A stretch of 64,000 bases of DNA from Chitinophagaceae bacterium (GTDB taxonomy: Bacteria; Bacteroidota; Bacteroidia; Chitinophagales; UBA10324): assembly GCA_016717285.1 (NCBI GenBank), contig JADKFU010000005.1, positions 1,100,501-1,164,500 of the forward strand, in the 5' to 3' direction. The notes under the pieces were generated by a model. The model worked only from the letters and a program-made list of their open reading frames with translations. It had not been told where the DNA came from and made no database searches. Positions 43,888 to 53,328 of this stretch are shown piece by piece. How positions within the stretch are numbered: the first letter of the stretch is position 1; each line of letters opens with the position of its first letter. The translations under genes were made by a program, and so were the position numbers.

Positions 43888-46806
43888 TTAATCTGTTTTT
43901 ATGAGCTTCAATACCCTAGTGTTGATTGCCTGTTTTAGCTGCACCAGGTAAACCCCCGCAGTTAAATCTCTTCCTATTTCAACTGTTGTTCCACAGTTTG
44001 TAATAAACTTATCAACTAAAGTGCCCGTAATAGTTGAAATTGTTACTGTCACTTTCTCTAACATCTCACCTGTAATATACAGGTTGCAGGTATTGGAAAA
44101 AGGATTAGGAGCAACAACCGCATCAAGTGACAGATTACTTTCAACACACAGCGTATCTTCCAATATCCTGAATGGTGATTCAATTTTCCATAATTCGTAA
44201 CCATGAATTAAGTCGTTAGTAAAAAAAAGAACAGCATTACCCACATTACCAAAATTAGGTTCCTGGAAAATGTTTCCGGATGAACCCGGAACCACTTCTC
44301 CAATAAGGTATGTTCCCGCTGTTGTGCCATTGGTCCGGTAGGGTTCAACACCATGATCAGCCGTATAGGCCATAAAAACGGCCACAGAATCTATCACTTT
44401 AAGATCGTCAGGATTAGAACTTATTGAACCTGGTTGAATATCTTTTAAGATATAAGTTCCTGCAATAGTCCCATCGGTGCGATACAATTCCCTTCCCCCA
44501 ACACCATCGGCAGAAAACAAGAGCACTCCATTCAAATCAGCAAACAGGTAGGGCAGCGAACTGGATGTTCCTGAACTGATACTATAAAAAAGTTCTGCAG
44601 TATTCCCATCTGTTCTCCAAAGTTCATAGTCCGGAGGAGATCCTGTTTTTCCTGAAAAATATAAGTACCCATTTGAGGCCCTTGTGGATGTAAATTGTCC
44701 AGCAGAAATCAACACTGTTCCGGCAGGAGTGCCATTAGTTTTGTATAATCCGCCGCTATATGGGTAGTCACCAAACCGGTAACTGAATACAATTATATTT
44801 CCAAGGCTTTTAACATCAAGTATCTCACTGCTTTCGTTACTGCCATTGATATCCTTAATTAATTTTGTACCAAAAGCAGTACCATTTGATTTCCATAATT
44901 CCCTTCCTTCATTTTCTGTGCCCGCGCCAAAGTATAATACACCATTGTAGTTATACAGCTCTGATGGATCAGAAGACAGTACACCAGGATTTATATCCTT
45001 TACTATTTTTGTTCCGGCTGAAGTGCCATCACTCTTCCAAAGCTCGGTTCCATGAATTGGGTCGAATGCCTGAAAAAAGAGTAAGTCACCTACTTCACAA
45101 AACAGGGCTGGAAAGGAACTTTCTGTTCCGGGTGCAATATCTTTTACCATTTTTGTTCCGGCTGCGGTACCGTCACTCCTCCAGAGTTCATATCCATGAA
45201 TACTATCATTTCCGCCAAAGTAAATAGTTCCTGCAATATTGGTAATGTAATAAGGCGAAGTGAAGTCAGTTACTCCTCCAGGATAAATATTCTTTACCAT
45301 CTTCGTTCCTGCAGATGTCCCATCACTCTTCCAAAGTTCATAGCCTTTTACTCCCTCGTTGGCCACAAAAAAGTAATTCCCATTCATTACAGCATAGTTA
45401 TCGTCGTCAAGATCGGCACTACTCAAAGTAGGACCATATATGTCCTTCACCAATTTGGTTCCAGTAACAATGCCATTAGATTTGCACAGCTCACGCCCTT
45501 GATCCAGTGTGGTAGCTGCGAAAAATACTTTATTGTTTAACGCAACCAGGTATTCCGGTTCTGAGCTTTCATCTCCGGGATATATATCTTTTACCAAAGA
45601 GGCTCCTAATGCAGATGGTTGAGTGCTCCATAATTCAATGCCATGAAGGCTATCAAATGCCTGGAAATAAAGCGTTCCATCCAGGTAAAAAAAATCAGCC
45701 GGTTTGGAATATCCGATGCCTGTATTAATATCCTTCACAAGCACCGTTCCCGGTGCGGTTCCATCTGTTCTCCATAATTCACGACCTTCATTAGGTGTGT
45801 AAGCCTGAAAGTATATGTATGATTCCGCTGCAGTAAAATCCTGTGGCACTGAACTATAAGGATTCGAAGGACCTATGTCCCCAGGGGCAATATCCTTGAT
45901 CATATAGGTTCCTGCGGTAGTTCCATCACTGGTCCATAATTCTCTGCCGTTAATTCCATCGATGGCAGAAAACAAGAGCATACCGTTTAACGATGTCATG
46001 TTGCTAACACTTGAGCTGCTTGATCCTGGCCATATATCTTTCACCAAACCGGTTCCCGCAATAGTGCCGTCTGACTTCATTAATTCGCTGCCGAATGTGC
46101 TATATTGACCACAAAAAAATGCATAATCACCATGTACAACCACGCTGTTTATAAATCCTGAAGGCACTGTATAAACAACAATGGCTGGGTTAATACCATC
46201 ATATATCCAAACCTGGTTATTTTCGGAGTACACCAATTTTCCATTTAAATTTTGAAAGTAATTGGGTGTACCGTTAGTAGAAAATGGATTAAGGGTTTGC
46301 GTTCCGGCAGTAGTTCCATCGCTTACCCAAACATCCATAGTACCATTGGCGCCTTTGGCAACAAAATAGAGTTTGCCGTCAATGGCAATCATACCATTTG
46401 TACTGTTGCATCCGCTGAACTCTCCGGATTCGGTATCTTTTACCAGGTATGTTCCACCGGATGTTCCATCAGTTCTCCATAGTTCTGTCCCATGTGCACT
46501 ATCGGCTGCTGTAAAATAGAGAACATCGTCAACAGCGCAGAATTCTGAAGGATTGGAAGAGTTTGCACCAGCATTAATATCCTTAACCAGAATAGTTCCC
46601 GGTGCATTGCCGGAAGTACTCCACAGTTCCGAGCCACGATAGTCTGTTGCTGCAAAATAAATTTTTCCCTTGAAAAGGATCAACTGTTCAGGGTTCGCAT
46701 CATCAGGTACAATGTCGGTATTGATGTCTTTTACAAGCTGCAGTTGTGCAAATGCATTTAATTCAATGGAAATCATCAGAATAATAGGCAGTAAATTTCT
46801 AATCAT
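43888..46806 (-). CDS. ELWR-repeat surface protein with type A T9SS sorting domain
   Basis: A 972-residue exported protein (signal MIRNLLPIILMISIELNAFA) made of about seventeen 48-55 residue repeats with the consensus GxELWKSDGTAAGTKMVKDI, PGxxSSxPxxLxxxxGxLYF and FxAxDxxHG. Such repeats probably form large beta-propeller or solenoid structures. The last ~80 residues are a T9SS type A domain (VVAPNPFSNTCNLYITGE, GVYLVQLKQAINTRVLKLI). No catalytic residues are recognised. It lies between RAYT copies B and C. Confidence 0.9.
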   Translation of the reverse strand: MIRNLLPIILMISIELNAFAQLQLVKDINTDIVPDDANPEQLILFKGKIYFAATDYRGSELWSTSGNAPGTILVKDINAGANSSNPSEFCAVDDVLYFTAADSAHGTELWRTDGTSGGTYLVKDTESGEFSGCNSTNGMIAIDGKLYFVAKGANGTMDVWVSDGTTAGTQTLNPFSTNGTPNYFQNLNGKLVYSENNQVWIYDGINPAIVVYTVPSGFINSVVVHGDYAFFCGQYSTFGSELMKSDGTIAGTGLVKDIWPGSSSSSVSNMTSLNGMLLFSAIDGINGRELWTSDGTTAGTYMIKDIAPGDIGPSNPYSSVPQDFTAAESYIYFQAYTPNEGRELWRTDGTAPGTVLVKDINTGIGYSKPADFFYLDGTLYFQAFDSLHGIELWSTQPSALGASLVKDIYPGDESSEPEYLVALNNKVFFAATTLDQGRELCKSNGIVTGTKLVKDIYGPTLSSADLDDDNYAVMNGNYFFVANEGVKGYELWKSDGTSAGTKMVKNIYPGGVTDFTSPYYITNIAGTIYFGGNDSIHGYELWRSDGTAAGTKMVKDIAPGTESSFPALFCEVGDLLFFQAFDPIHGTELWKSDGTSAGTKIVKDINPGVLSSDPSELYNYNGVLYFGAGTENEGRELWKSNGTAFGTKLIKDINGSNESSEILDVKSLGNIIVFSYRFGDYPYSGGLYKTNGTPAGTVLISAGQFTSTRASNGYLYFSGKTGSPPDYELWRTDGNTAELFYSISSGTSSSLPYLFADLNGVLLFSADGVGGRELYRTDGTIAGTYILKDIQPGSISSNPDDLKVIDSVAVFMAYTADHGVEPYRTNGTTAGTYLIGEVVPGSSGNIFQEPNFGNVGNAVLFFTNDLIHGYELWKIESPFRILEDTLCVESNLSLDAVVAPNPFSNTCNLYITGEMLEKVTVTISTITGTLVDKFITNCGTTVEIGRDLTAGVYLVQLKQAINTRVLKLIKTD

Positions 46807-46895
46807 AAAATGAAAATTTTATTTGGGGACAAAGTAGGAGTAATGATATCAATTTTAACTCAAAATATTTAGGTAAATAAAACAGCTTAAACTTA

Positions 46896-47246
46896 GACTC
46901 GCGCTCGTTTGCAGACAAGCACTGAGGGAGGCGAACGAGTGCGCTTCTCATTATATCCTACAGCACAATCCTTACGAGTAAAGTAATATTAGAGACTGGT
47001 TTTTCATTGAATCAGATCCACATCAAGATACCCTTTTCCACCTGCATAATCAATTGCTGAACTATAGCAGTATTCCTGCGGCTCCCAGACAAAGCCTGCT
47101 TCAACAGGATTATAGTGCAGGTAATGAAGGCGCTCAGCTCTCATCTCATTGGTTACTAATTCAACAGGATGGTTACCATCTTGCCATACTTTATAATGCG
47201 CGATACGAGTCAGTGGCATACCCACTTCAATGAGCTTCTTTAATAG
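46896..47246 (-). mobile_element. RAYT/REP element copy C (left part only)
   Basis: Left REP at 46896-46944, then the 3' part of the transposase gene. Similarity to copy B stops near 47246; no right-hand REP of this type follows, so one end has been lost. Confidence 0.85.
47004..47246 (-). pseudogene. REP-associated transposase fragment (copy C)
   Basis: Only the C-terminal ~80 residues remain (MPLTRIAHYKVWQDGNHPVE, YLHYNPVEAGFVWEPQEYCY), with a few substitutions from copy B. The HLH metal site is absent. Confidence 0.88.
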
Positions 47247-47286
47247 GACGGGGAAGAAGAATGCTAATAACATGGATTTTCAATTG

Positions 47287-47475
47287 TGGCAGTAGTACAA
47301 TGAGCTCATCGAATTGAGCACCAATGACTTATTGAATAATACCATGCACTACATACACTACAATCCTGTAGAGGCCGGATTTGTGAGCCAATCGGAGGGC
47401 TAGTTTTATAGCAGTGCGAGGGATTATAGCGGAGAAAAAGAATTGTTAAAAATTATTTTGCTTTACAGTTTTTAA
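47287..47475 (+). pseudogene. Remnant of a different RAYT, opposite strand
   Basis: A forward-strand frame reads WQ, stop, YNELIELSTNDLLNNTMHYI, HYNPVEAGFVSQSEG, stop, FYSSARDYSGEKELLKIILL. This is the C-terminal part of the common Bacteroidota REP transposase with pattern WQ..N.PIELSTN and DYxYSSARDYAGEKGLL. Two in-frame stops make it dead. It differs clearly from copies A-D, so a second RAYT family was once here. Confidence 0.85.
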
Positions 47476-47552
47476 AGGTGAGCGGACGCTTACAAGTATT
47501 TCAACCTCTCTGCATCGTACTTCACCATACACTCTTGCAACCTTTTAAATAT

Positions 47553-49046
47553 TTAATGAGCCACTACAACTTTCTCACTCCATATAATTTTTCCTTTTTG
47601 CGTTACCGTTGCAAGGTAAATTCCGGAGACAAGATAGGAAACATCTACTAACCTGTTTTTGAAATAGTGAAACAAGTTTGTAGTAGCGACTATCTTACCA
47701 TTAATATCAAACAAAGTTAAGAATGCGTCGTCCTTGATTTCATAAACAATATTTATCCTTTTAGCTGCTGGATTTGGAGTAATAGCAAATCTGGAATTTT
47801 CTGCTGCAACGAAATCAGATGATGTTTCTTCAATGGTATCACAAGGTGAATCTTTCAGTCTTCCCAAATCGTAATTGGGAAAAGATGGAATATTATTGGT
47901 GAACGCATTCTGAGTGAGAATAAAAGAGTGAGGACTAAAATTACAAGACAATCCTAAGCTGTCAGGGGAGTTGATTACATTCAAATATTCAACACCATTC
48001 CAAGGTGAAACATAAATCTTACCATCCGGTGCAAGCTGATGCATAAAAAATAAAACAGCAATATCAAAATACGGATTAACAAATGAATCCCATTCTGCAA
48101 TATGAATTGGATATGTGCCCATATCTGGATTCCACGTATCATATTGGTAAAGATTCAACAAAGATGATGCAAAAATAAAACGACTATTTGGTGAAAATGA
48201 ACTACCATAAAAAAATGAATCGGGACTAAAGACCTGAATAGGGTCGGTAAATTCCCCTGAACAACGATCGAAATTCATGTAATCAAACCAACCACCATAG
48301 TTTGAAATACAATATTTGCTTCCATCAGGACTAAATGTCGCTTGTACGCCGATGTCATTCATTGAATCAGAACCAATAATTTGTTCATAAATGCCTTGAA
48401 TCCCTTGAGGTGTAAGCAATAATTTATAATACTTACTTGTATGAAATCTATGTGCAATTACCCACCAATCCCTTCCGTTTGCATGTTTAATAGCAGTTAA
48501 CCCACCCCATAGCAAAGTATCATTAATGATATTTTTGTTTTTTAATGTATCTACTATTCCGCCAAGACCATTATCGAGGTTCATATCGATCACGCTGTAA
48601 CTCAATCCTAATGGTTGAACTTCAGAAGCACCATAAGAAAATATACTTTCACCGCTTTCATGAAAGACATAATATCTTGTGGAAATACCAGGATCGGGTA
48701 GAATCAGAATTCCTTGGCAATTGCTCATGCCGAACGGATCATTAAAATCGGTCGCCCAGCCAGGATTGAAGTTTGTTGAGTTTTGGAGAGTATCGTTATT
48801 TTTGTTTGAGATAGTGATTCCGTTAGAATAAAAAAGAAGATTTCCTGATGTGTCACTTATACCAGCGTTTGTAATAAAAAAAGTCATTGTCCTAGAAACT
48901 TCAGAAGTGTTCATAGTTTCATCGAAATATCTCATTTCAGATTTTGGAGCTGAATAAAGAGAGTATCCAAGCTCCCAGACATTGTTACGGTTTTGAGCTG
49001 ATACAAAAAAGGGAACAAAGGAAACAAATGTTATCAAATTCTTCAT
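47553..49046 (-). CDS. T9SS-exported surface protein, unrecognised N-terminal domain
   Basis: A 497-residue protein with a signal peptide (MKNLITFVSFVPFFVSAQ) and a propeller-like body of about 390 residues (FSPDGSKYCISNYGGWFDYM, LAPDGKIYVSPWNGVEYLNV), similar in style to WD40/PD40-like T9SS proteins that describe run times or logs. The C-terminal ~80 residues are a type A sorting domain (FAITPNPAAKRINIVYEIKD, GIYLATVTQKGKIIWSEK). Its ATG overlaps the TGA of a truncated T9SS tail upstream. It lies between RAYT copies C and D. Confidence 0.85.
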   Translation of the reverse strand: MKNLITFVSFVPFFVSAQNRNNVWELGYSLYSAPKSEMRYFDETMNTSEVSRTMTFFITNAGISDTSGNLLFYSNGITISNKNNDTLQNSTNFNPGWATDFNDPFGMSNCQGILILPDPGISTRYYVFHESGESIFSYGASEVQPLGLSYSVIDMNLDNGLGGIVDTLKNKNIINDTLLWGGLTAIKHANGRDWWVIAHRFHTSKYYKLLLTPQGIQGIYEQIIGSDSMNDIGVQATFSPDGSKYCISNYGGWFDYMNFDRCSGEFTDPIQVFSPDSFFYGSSFSPNSRFIFASSLLNLYQYDTWNPDMGTYPIHIAEWDSFVNPYFDIAVLFFMHQLAPDGKIYVSPWNGVEYLNVINSPDSLGLSCNFSPHSFILTQNAFTNNIPSFPNYDLGRLKDSPCDTIEETSSDFVAAENSRFAITPNPAAKRINIVYEIKDDAFLTLFDINGKIVATTNLFHYFKNRLVDVSYLVSGIYLATVTQKGKIIWSEKVVVAH

Positions 49047-49153
49047 TGCACCTTGATTAGTTTAGTGAACCAAATAACTTCCTTATTCTCAAGAATATTT
49101 ATAAAATAGATTCCGGCTGATAAGCTGCTGCAATCGATCAGATTCATTGGATC
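49043..49153 (-). pseudogene. Truncated tail of a lost T9SS gene
   Basis: Thirty-six codons read DPMNLIDCSSLSAGIYFINI then LENKEVIWFTKLIKVQ and stop. This is the end of a type A sorting domain. An in-frame TAA lies directly before it, and the left REP of RAYT copy D begins 32 bases further upstream. The rest of the gene has been removed. Confidence 0.85.
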
Positions 49154-49184
49154 TTAAACGACGTTTTCAATCAATTTATCCCCA

Positions 49185-49737
49185 GACTCGCGCTCGTTTG
49201 CAGACAAGCAATTGAGGGAGGCGAACGAGTGCACTTCTCAACATAACCTGCAGCACAATTATTGAATCAGATCCACATCAAGATACCCTTTTCCACCAGC
49301 ATAATCAATTGCCGAACTATAACAATAATCATGAGGCTCCCACACAAAGCCGGCTTCAACAGGGTTATAGTGCAGGTAATGAAGGCGCTCAGCTCTCATC
49401 TCATTGATTACTAATTCAACAGGATGGTTACCATCTTGCCATACTTTGTAGCGAGTGATACGAGTCAGTGGCATACCCTCTTCAATGAACTGCTTCAACA
49501 TCCATTCTCTTCGGCTTTCATTGATCTCCTTCATGCATTTTACAATTTCTTCAGCCGTAAACTTTTTTAAGTCGCGAAATATTTCATGCAATTTGTAGAT
49601 TCCTTCGGTGTTTAGAAATTTATATTGTTCTGACATGATATTATATATTGAAAAAATGAAGATAAGATTATAATAGAGAAGTAGGACATACGCACTCGTT
49701 CGCCTCCCTCAATGCTTGCCTGCAAACGAGCGCGAGT
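49185..49737 (-). mobile_element. RAYT/REP element copy D (internally deleted gene)
   Basis: Left REP at 49185-49234, gene at 49259-49636, inverted right REP at 49691-49737. Both ends are kept but the gene has lost 171 bases in frame. Confidence 0.88.
49259..49636 (-). pseudogene. REP-associated transposase with in-frame deletion (copy D)
   Basis: An open frame of 125 residues. After MSEQYKFLNTEGIY it jumps to KLHEIFRDLKKF. Compared with copy B, 57 residues are missing, including the HLH metal site, while the reading frame is kept. It could still make a protein with the C-terminal DNA-contacting part, but not cut DNA. Confidence 0.88.
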
Positions 49738-49964
49738 GAGGGTATGCAATGGGAAAATGAAAAATTTGAAAATTTGGAAAAGCAAGGATGAGTTGGACAG
49801 TGACTTCGTTGAGAGTAATTTGGCAATTAGGAATTAAGCAGATCGATAGTTAATTCAAAAATTGCCATTATTTATGATATTGCATTCATGATCTTGAATT
49901 CAGCCGTTGAGTCTGTAATCACAAAAAAATTTCAAGCCTCATTCCAAATAAAATTAATAATGCG

Positions 49965-50648
49965 ATGTGCTATAACTATGAAGATCTGGAACACCGTGCC
50001 CGCAAACGTTGGCAGCACGATCATCCCGGGGAAGGTTCAAAATTCAGCATCACCCATTCTTCCGGGCCATTGATTATATCCACTAAGGATGATGAAAGTT
50101 TATTTCCCGGCAGGAAAGGAAATATTATTCTGCTTGGAGAAAGTGAAGTCAGGCCAGGTCGCTTCGGTTTGGTTTCAAGCTGGAATAAAAAGTTAAGCGA
50201 TGCAAAGAGCACCTTCAATGCACGCAATGATTCCATCACCATAAAACCAACCTGGAAAGGACTCTGGAAAAATAAACAACGATGCCTTGTACAGACTTCC
50301 GGTTTTTATGAGACCGATAAGAAAACAAAACAGAAATATTTTTTCACGGTGAAGGGTACTGATGCATTTTACTACGGTGGCTTATATAATTGGTGGACGA
50401 ACCCGGAGAATGCTGATAAGCTGCTGACGTATGCAATCATTACCACTGAACCCAACGCATTGGTGATGGATTACCACAATCGAATGCCGTGGATCATAGA
50501 TCAGGATATTCAGGACAACTGGATGAATCCTCAATTTAATCCGGAAGAATTACTTAAAATGATGAATCCATATCCGCATTTCTTAATGGATATCATTCCT
50601 GTTAAGATTGAAGATCAGAAATCCGGACAGGCAGATTTGGGATTCTGA
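49965..50648 (+). CDS. SOS response-associated peptidase-family protein (SRAP/HMCES/YedK)
   Basis: A 227-residue SRAP protein. The start MCYNYED places the catalytic Cys at position 2 after Met removal, which fixes this start. Further family residues are NARNDSITIKPTWKG (Asn), RCLVQTSGFYETDK (Glu) and MDYHNRMPWII (His). These proteins form a covalent thiazolidine link to abasic sites in single-stranded DNA and shield them. The next gene is convergent. Confidence 0.96.
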   Translation: MCYNYEDLEHRARKRWQHDHPGEGSKFSITHSSGPLIISTKDDESLFPGRKGNIILLGESEVRPGRFGLVSSWNKKLSDAKSTFNARNDSITIKPTWKGLWKNKQRCLVQTSGFYETDKKTKQKYFFTVKGTDAFYYGGLYNWWTNPENADKLLTYAIITTEPNALVMDYHNRMPWIIDQDIQDNWMNPQFNPEELLKMMNPYPHFLMDIIPVKIEDQKSGQADLGF

Positions 50649-50673
50649 CTGATATCTTTCAACATCATAAAAT

Positions 50674-51060
50674 TCATACCGCCCATTTGCCTTTTAAATG
50701 ATAACCGATGAAAATGGTAAGTATTCCGATGACGAGGTAAAACAATTGCAGCCAATGCTCCGCACCGATCAGCAGCAGCTGAAAGGTGATCCATCCGGAA
50801 AGGGTGATGCCGGCTGCCATAGCCCAAGTGTACTGGTTGGTTGCATGTTTCATGTTTTGCACGATTGCCACAAGGTGCATTCCGCCTACAACAACAGAAA
50901 GTATCAGCCCCGGAATAAAGAAGTTATTGAATGGAGTTCCATTTAGCAATTCTGTCGACAAATTCAGAGTTGATCCGTCGGGATGAAGGAGGAGGAGCAC
51001 TCCTGAAAAAGTAGACGACATGGCTACAAAGCCCAGGAGCAGGTGTAAGAAGGTTTTCAT
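50674..51060 (-). CDS. Small four-helix membrane protein
   Basis: A 128-residue hydrophobic protein with four predicted helices (LLGFVAMSSTFSGVLLLL, FIPGLILSVVVGGMHLVAIV, WAMAAGITLSGWITFQLLLI, FYLVIGILTIFIGYHL). I do not recognise a characterised family, though such proteins are common in Bacteroidota. It is single and convergent with the SRAP gene. Confidence 0.75.
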   Translation of the reverse strand: MKTFLHLLLGFVAMSSTFSGVLLLLHPDGSTLNLSTELLNGTPFNNFFIPGLILSVVVGGMHLVAIVQNMKHATNQYTWAMAAGITLSGWITFQLLLIGAEHWLQLFYLVIGILTIFIGYHLKGKWAV

Positions 51061-51542
51061 TTTTTTTAAGTATTTGTTTTAGATAAACCTGTTTGATCTG
51101 CGCATGCATTTATTTCAATGGATCTTTTATGCTTTTGAAAAACCATAACAACAATTATCATGCACTTGTAAGCATAAAAATTACCTGTGAGTGCCGGAAG
51201 CGGAAGAAGTTTCTGAATCTGATTATAATTTTGGAACGCTTCCATTCTGATTTTTTTACCTCATGCTTTATTTGAAATGAATTTCACCTCGTTTCCTGGT
51301 ATTCAAAAATCAGGATCACTTCTTCCTTTACACCAATTTCATTGTTATGCAAGTCGAGTGTTTCCTGTATGCTGTAGTAAAGCACGCTATTTTGCTTTCT
51401 TTCAAAAATGACGATCGTCAAAATGAATAATGATGGTGGTCATAAAAAATCATTTCAACGTACGTTTAAAAGAGGCTGCTTCTTTTCATCTCTGACAGTG
51501 AAGGCTAATGACAAACTTCATACGATCATATGATGAATGTTG
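51061..51542. other. Intergenic stretch without a recognised gene
   Basis: No convincing frame, tRNA or repeat on either strand. It precedes a promoter and terminator pair that may define a small RNA. Confidence 0.55.
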
Positions 51543-51573
51543 TTGTTTTGAAAATGTGGTGAAAATAATTTTG
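51543..51573 (+). promoter_or_regulatory. Bacteroidota-type promoter without a following gene
   Basis: TTG at 51543-51545, a 20-base spacer, and a perfect -7 box TAATTTTG at 51566-51573. The next 190 bases contain no believable coding frame and end in a strong terminator. Confidence 0.5.
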
Positions 51574-51579
51574 AAGCGG

Positions 51580-51768
51580 ATTTGAAATTGGTGCTGTGAG
51601 GAAGAGGATAAAAATATAAAGTGGTGATGTGATAGAGGAAAAAAACAGCATGATTTTTAGATACAGAAAAAAGAAATCAACGATTAAGCCGGCAGCTAAA
51701 GATATGGCTGCAAGTAGTCAGTATCTTTTTGGCTTGTGCCCCGCCTTCAGGGTGGCGGGGCTTTTTTT
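51580..51768 (+). ncRNA. Candidate small RNA of about 190 nt
   Basis: Defined only by the promoter at 51543-51573 and the terminator at 51738-51768. A second small stem is possible near 51693-51713 (GCAGC with GCTGC). It does not look like tmRNA, SRP RNA or RNase P RNA; a 6S-like long hairpin was not evident. Expression is unproven. Confidence 0.4.
51738..51768 (+). terminator. Strong rho-independent terminator
   Basis: GCCCCGCC pairs with GGCGGGGC around an eight-base loop and is followed by seven Ts. Confidence 0.93.
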
Positions 51769-52031
51769 ATTCAACACGGGTTTTTAAAAATGAAAATCCC
51801 ATCTTGATATTTTTGATTGGAAAGAATATGGGTTTTACTGGTACTTACGAACAACCATAGTGTTTAGGAATTCAAAACAAGGTAAGGGCGACCTTGGTAA
51901 CAAAGGAAGTTAGCGTTTTGAGAGATGATGTAAGGAAATTTAATCAGCTGACAATCATAATTTCAGAATCATCATCGTACAATTAAATGGTCCGTTATGG
52001 ACCTGCCTTCAACTTATACTGTTAATTGGTA

Positions 52032-53129
52032 TTAATAAAATTTTACGAGTGCAATATGCCGGTACTCTTTCAATGAGTCCTTTTCCGCGAATTCAATTTC
52101 ACCACCATTTGCAAGCACCATTTCAATTATTCCATCCACTGCATCTTTAATGTTGCCTGCATTCACTGACAGATCTGCGGCATTGCCGATTACGGTAGCA
52201 CTACTACCCTGATAGGCAGCAAAGGTGTAATTCTTTTCTACTACTAATAATCTGCCGTTATGATTGCTGGCTTCCTCCCAAACATCCCTGATACCTTCTG
52301 CCAGCTTCTTTTTTCCCGATGCTTCCTGCAAAAGATTTAAAACAGCTTTCTGTTTTTCTTTTTGCCATGCAGTTATATAAGGAGCTACCACCTTTATAAT
52401 ATGTTCATGATTCGATTCTGCAAAATTACCATGCACGTAAGATTTTACGGCTGTAGAATTTTTTGTCAGGTGCTTAAAATGGCCTGCAATTCTTTCGGTT
52501 CCCAATACAAAAACAGGCAGTTTATATTCATGGAGTATTTTTTCCAGTGAAGTATCTACGGAACGTAAAAATTTTTCCATTACAATTTCTTTCCTTTCTG
52601 CTGTATCTGAAAAATTTGCCACTTTTTCCGCGATGTCATTTTTAAATGCATTGGCCGATTGCGGCATGTCTGAATCAAGTTTCTCAATGGAATGGTTATT
52701 GCCGAGGAATATGCTGCTTTCATTTATGCTAAGCACGAGCAGCAGGTATCGATACGACAGGGCCTTTGCATAGATAAGATCACGGACTTCAAAAGATTCA
52801 TCTATCGTAATTTTTTCTTCAACCGGGATATCAAGATAGATGACTTTTTCTAATATAGGAGATACAAAAATGGCAATGCTTTTTTTGCTTTTGTCAAATT
52901 TTAAATTATTTATCATGCTTCTCAACTTTTGAATTACCGGCAGAGACCTATCAGGAGCATAATTTTCCAGGAGCTTTTTTTCTGCTTTGTCTGTGGCTGT
53001 TTTAAGTAAATGGCGTAATTCCTTTGTCAGGCCCATTTTAGTATCAAATGTTAAAATGATTGATACCGAAGGACGGTAGTGAACCGCGCTTGTTAATTCA
53101 AGTATTTCATCCTTGTTCACGGTATTCAT
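52032..53129 (-). CDS. baeRF-family protein (bacterial archaeo-eukaryotic release factor-like, probably family 3)
   Basis: A 365-residue protein. It has an N-terminal domain with PSVSIILTFDTKMGLTKELR and KSIAIFVSPILEKVIYLDIP, a central ALSYRYLLLVLSINESSIFL domain, PVFVLGTERIAGHFKHLTKN, and a C-terminal eL30-like domain with NGRLLVVEKNYTFAAYQGSS and VDGIIEMVLANGGEIEFAEK. This is the three-domain order of eRF1/Pelota-like proteins and matches the bacterial baeRF group. The family is proposed to act on ribosomes, but no activity has been shown to my knowledge. No neighbour suggests a partner. Confidence 0.75.
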   Translation of the reverse strand: MNTVNKDEILELTSAVHYRPSVSIILTFDTKMGLTKELRHLLKTATDKAEKKLLENYAPDRSLPVIQKLRSMINNLKFDKSKKSIAIFVSPILEKVIYLDIPVEEKITIDESFEVRDLIYAKALSYRYLLLVLSINESSIFLGNNHSIEKLDSDMPQSANAFKNDIAEKVANFSDTAERKEIVMEKFLRSVDTSLEKILHEYKLPVFVLGTERIAGHFKHLTKNSTAVKSYVHGNFAESNHEHIIKVVAPYITAWQKEKQKAVLNLLQEASGKKKLAEGIRDVWEEASNHNGRLLVVEKNYTFAAYQGSSATVIGNAADLSVNAGNIKDAVDGIIEMVLANGGEIEFAEKDSLKEYRHIALVKFY

Positions 53130-53328
53130 AATGTGATTTTATTTTGTGAAACTACCTGTGTTACCTATTTCAATAACTGATAGTAGTCATAAAGGAATGT
53201 GATAAATCTCATCCTTTTTTATGATCCTGCTAGGGATTTCGCGTTCCTGATAAAAATCAGTTGCGGCTATGACGATTGGCAGGAAATATAGCAGTCCGTG
53301 AAATTAATTTTATACAAAATTTAAGACC

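Noticed and set aside
51650..51787. A 45-residue frame starting MIFRYRKKKS in the candidate small RNA
   Set aside because: It runs straight through the terminator stem and T-run, so it would not be fully transcribed; no family resemblance.
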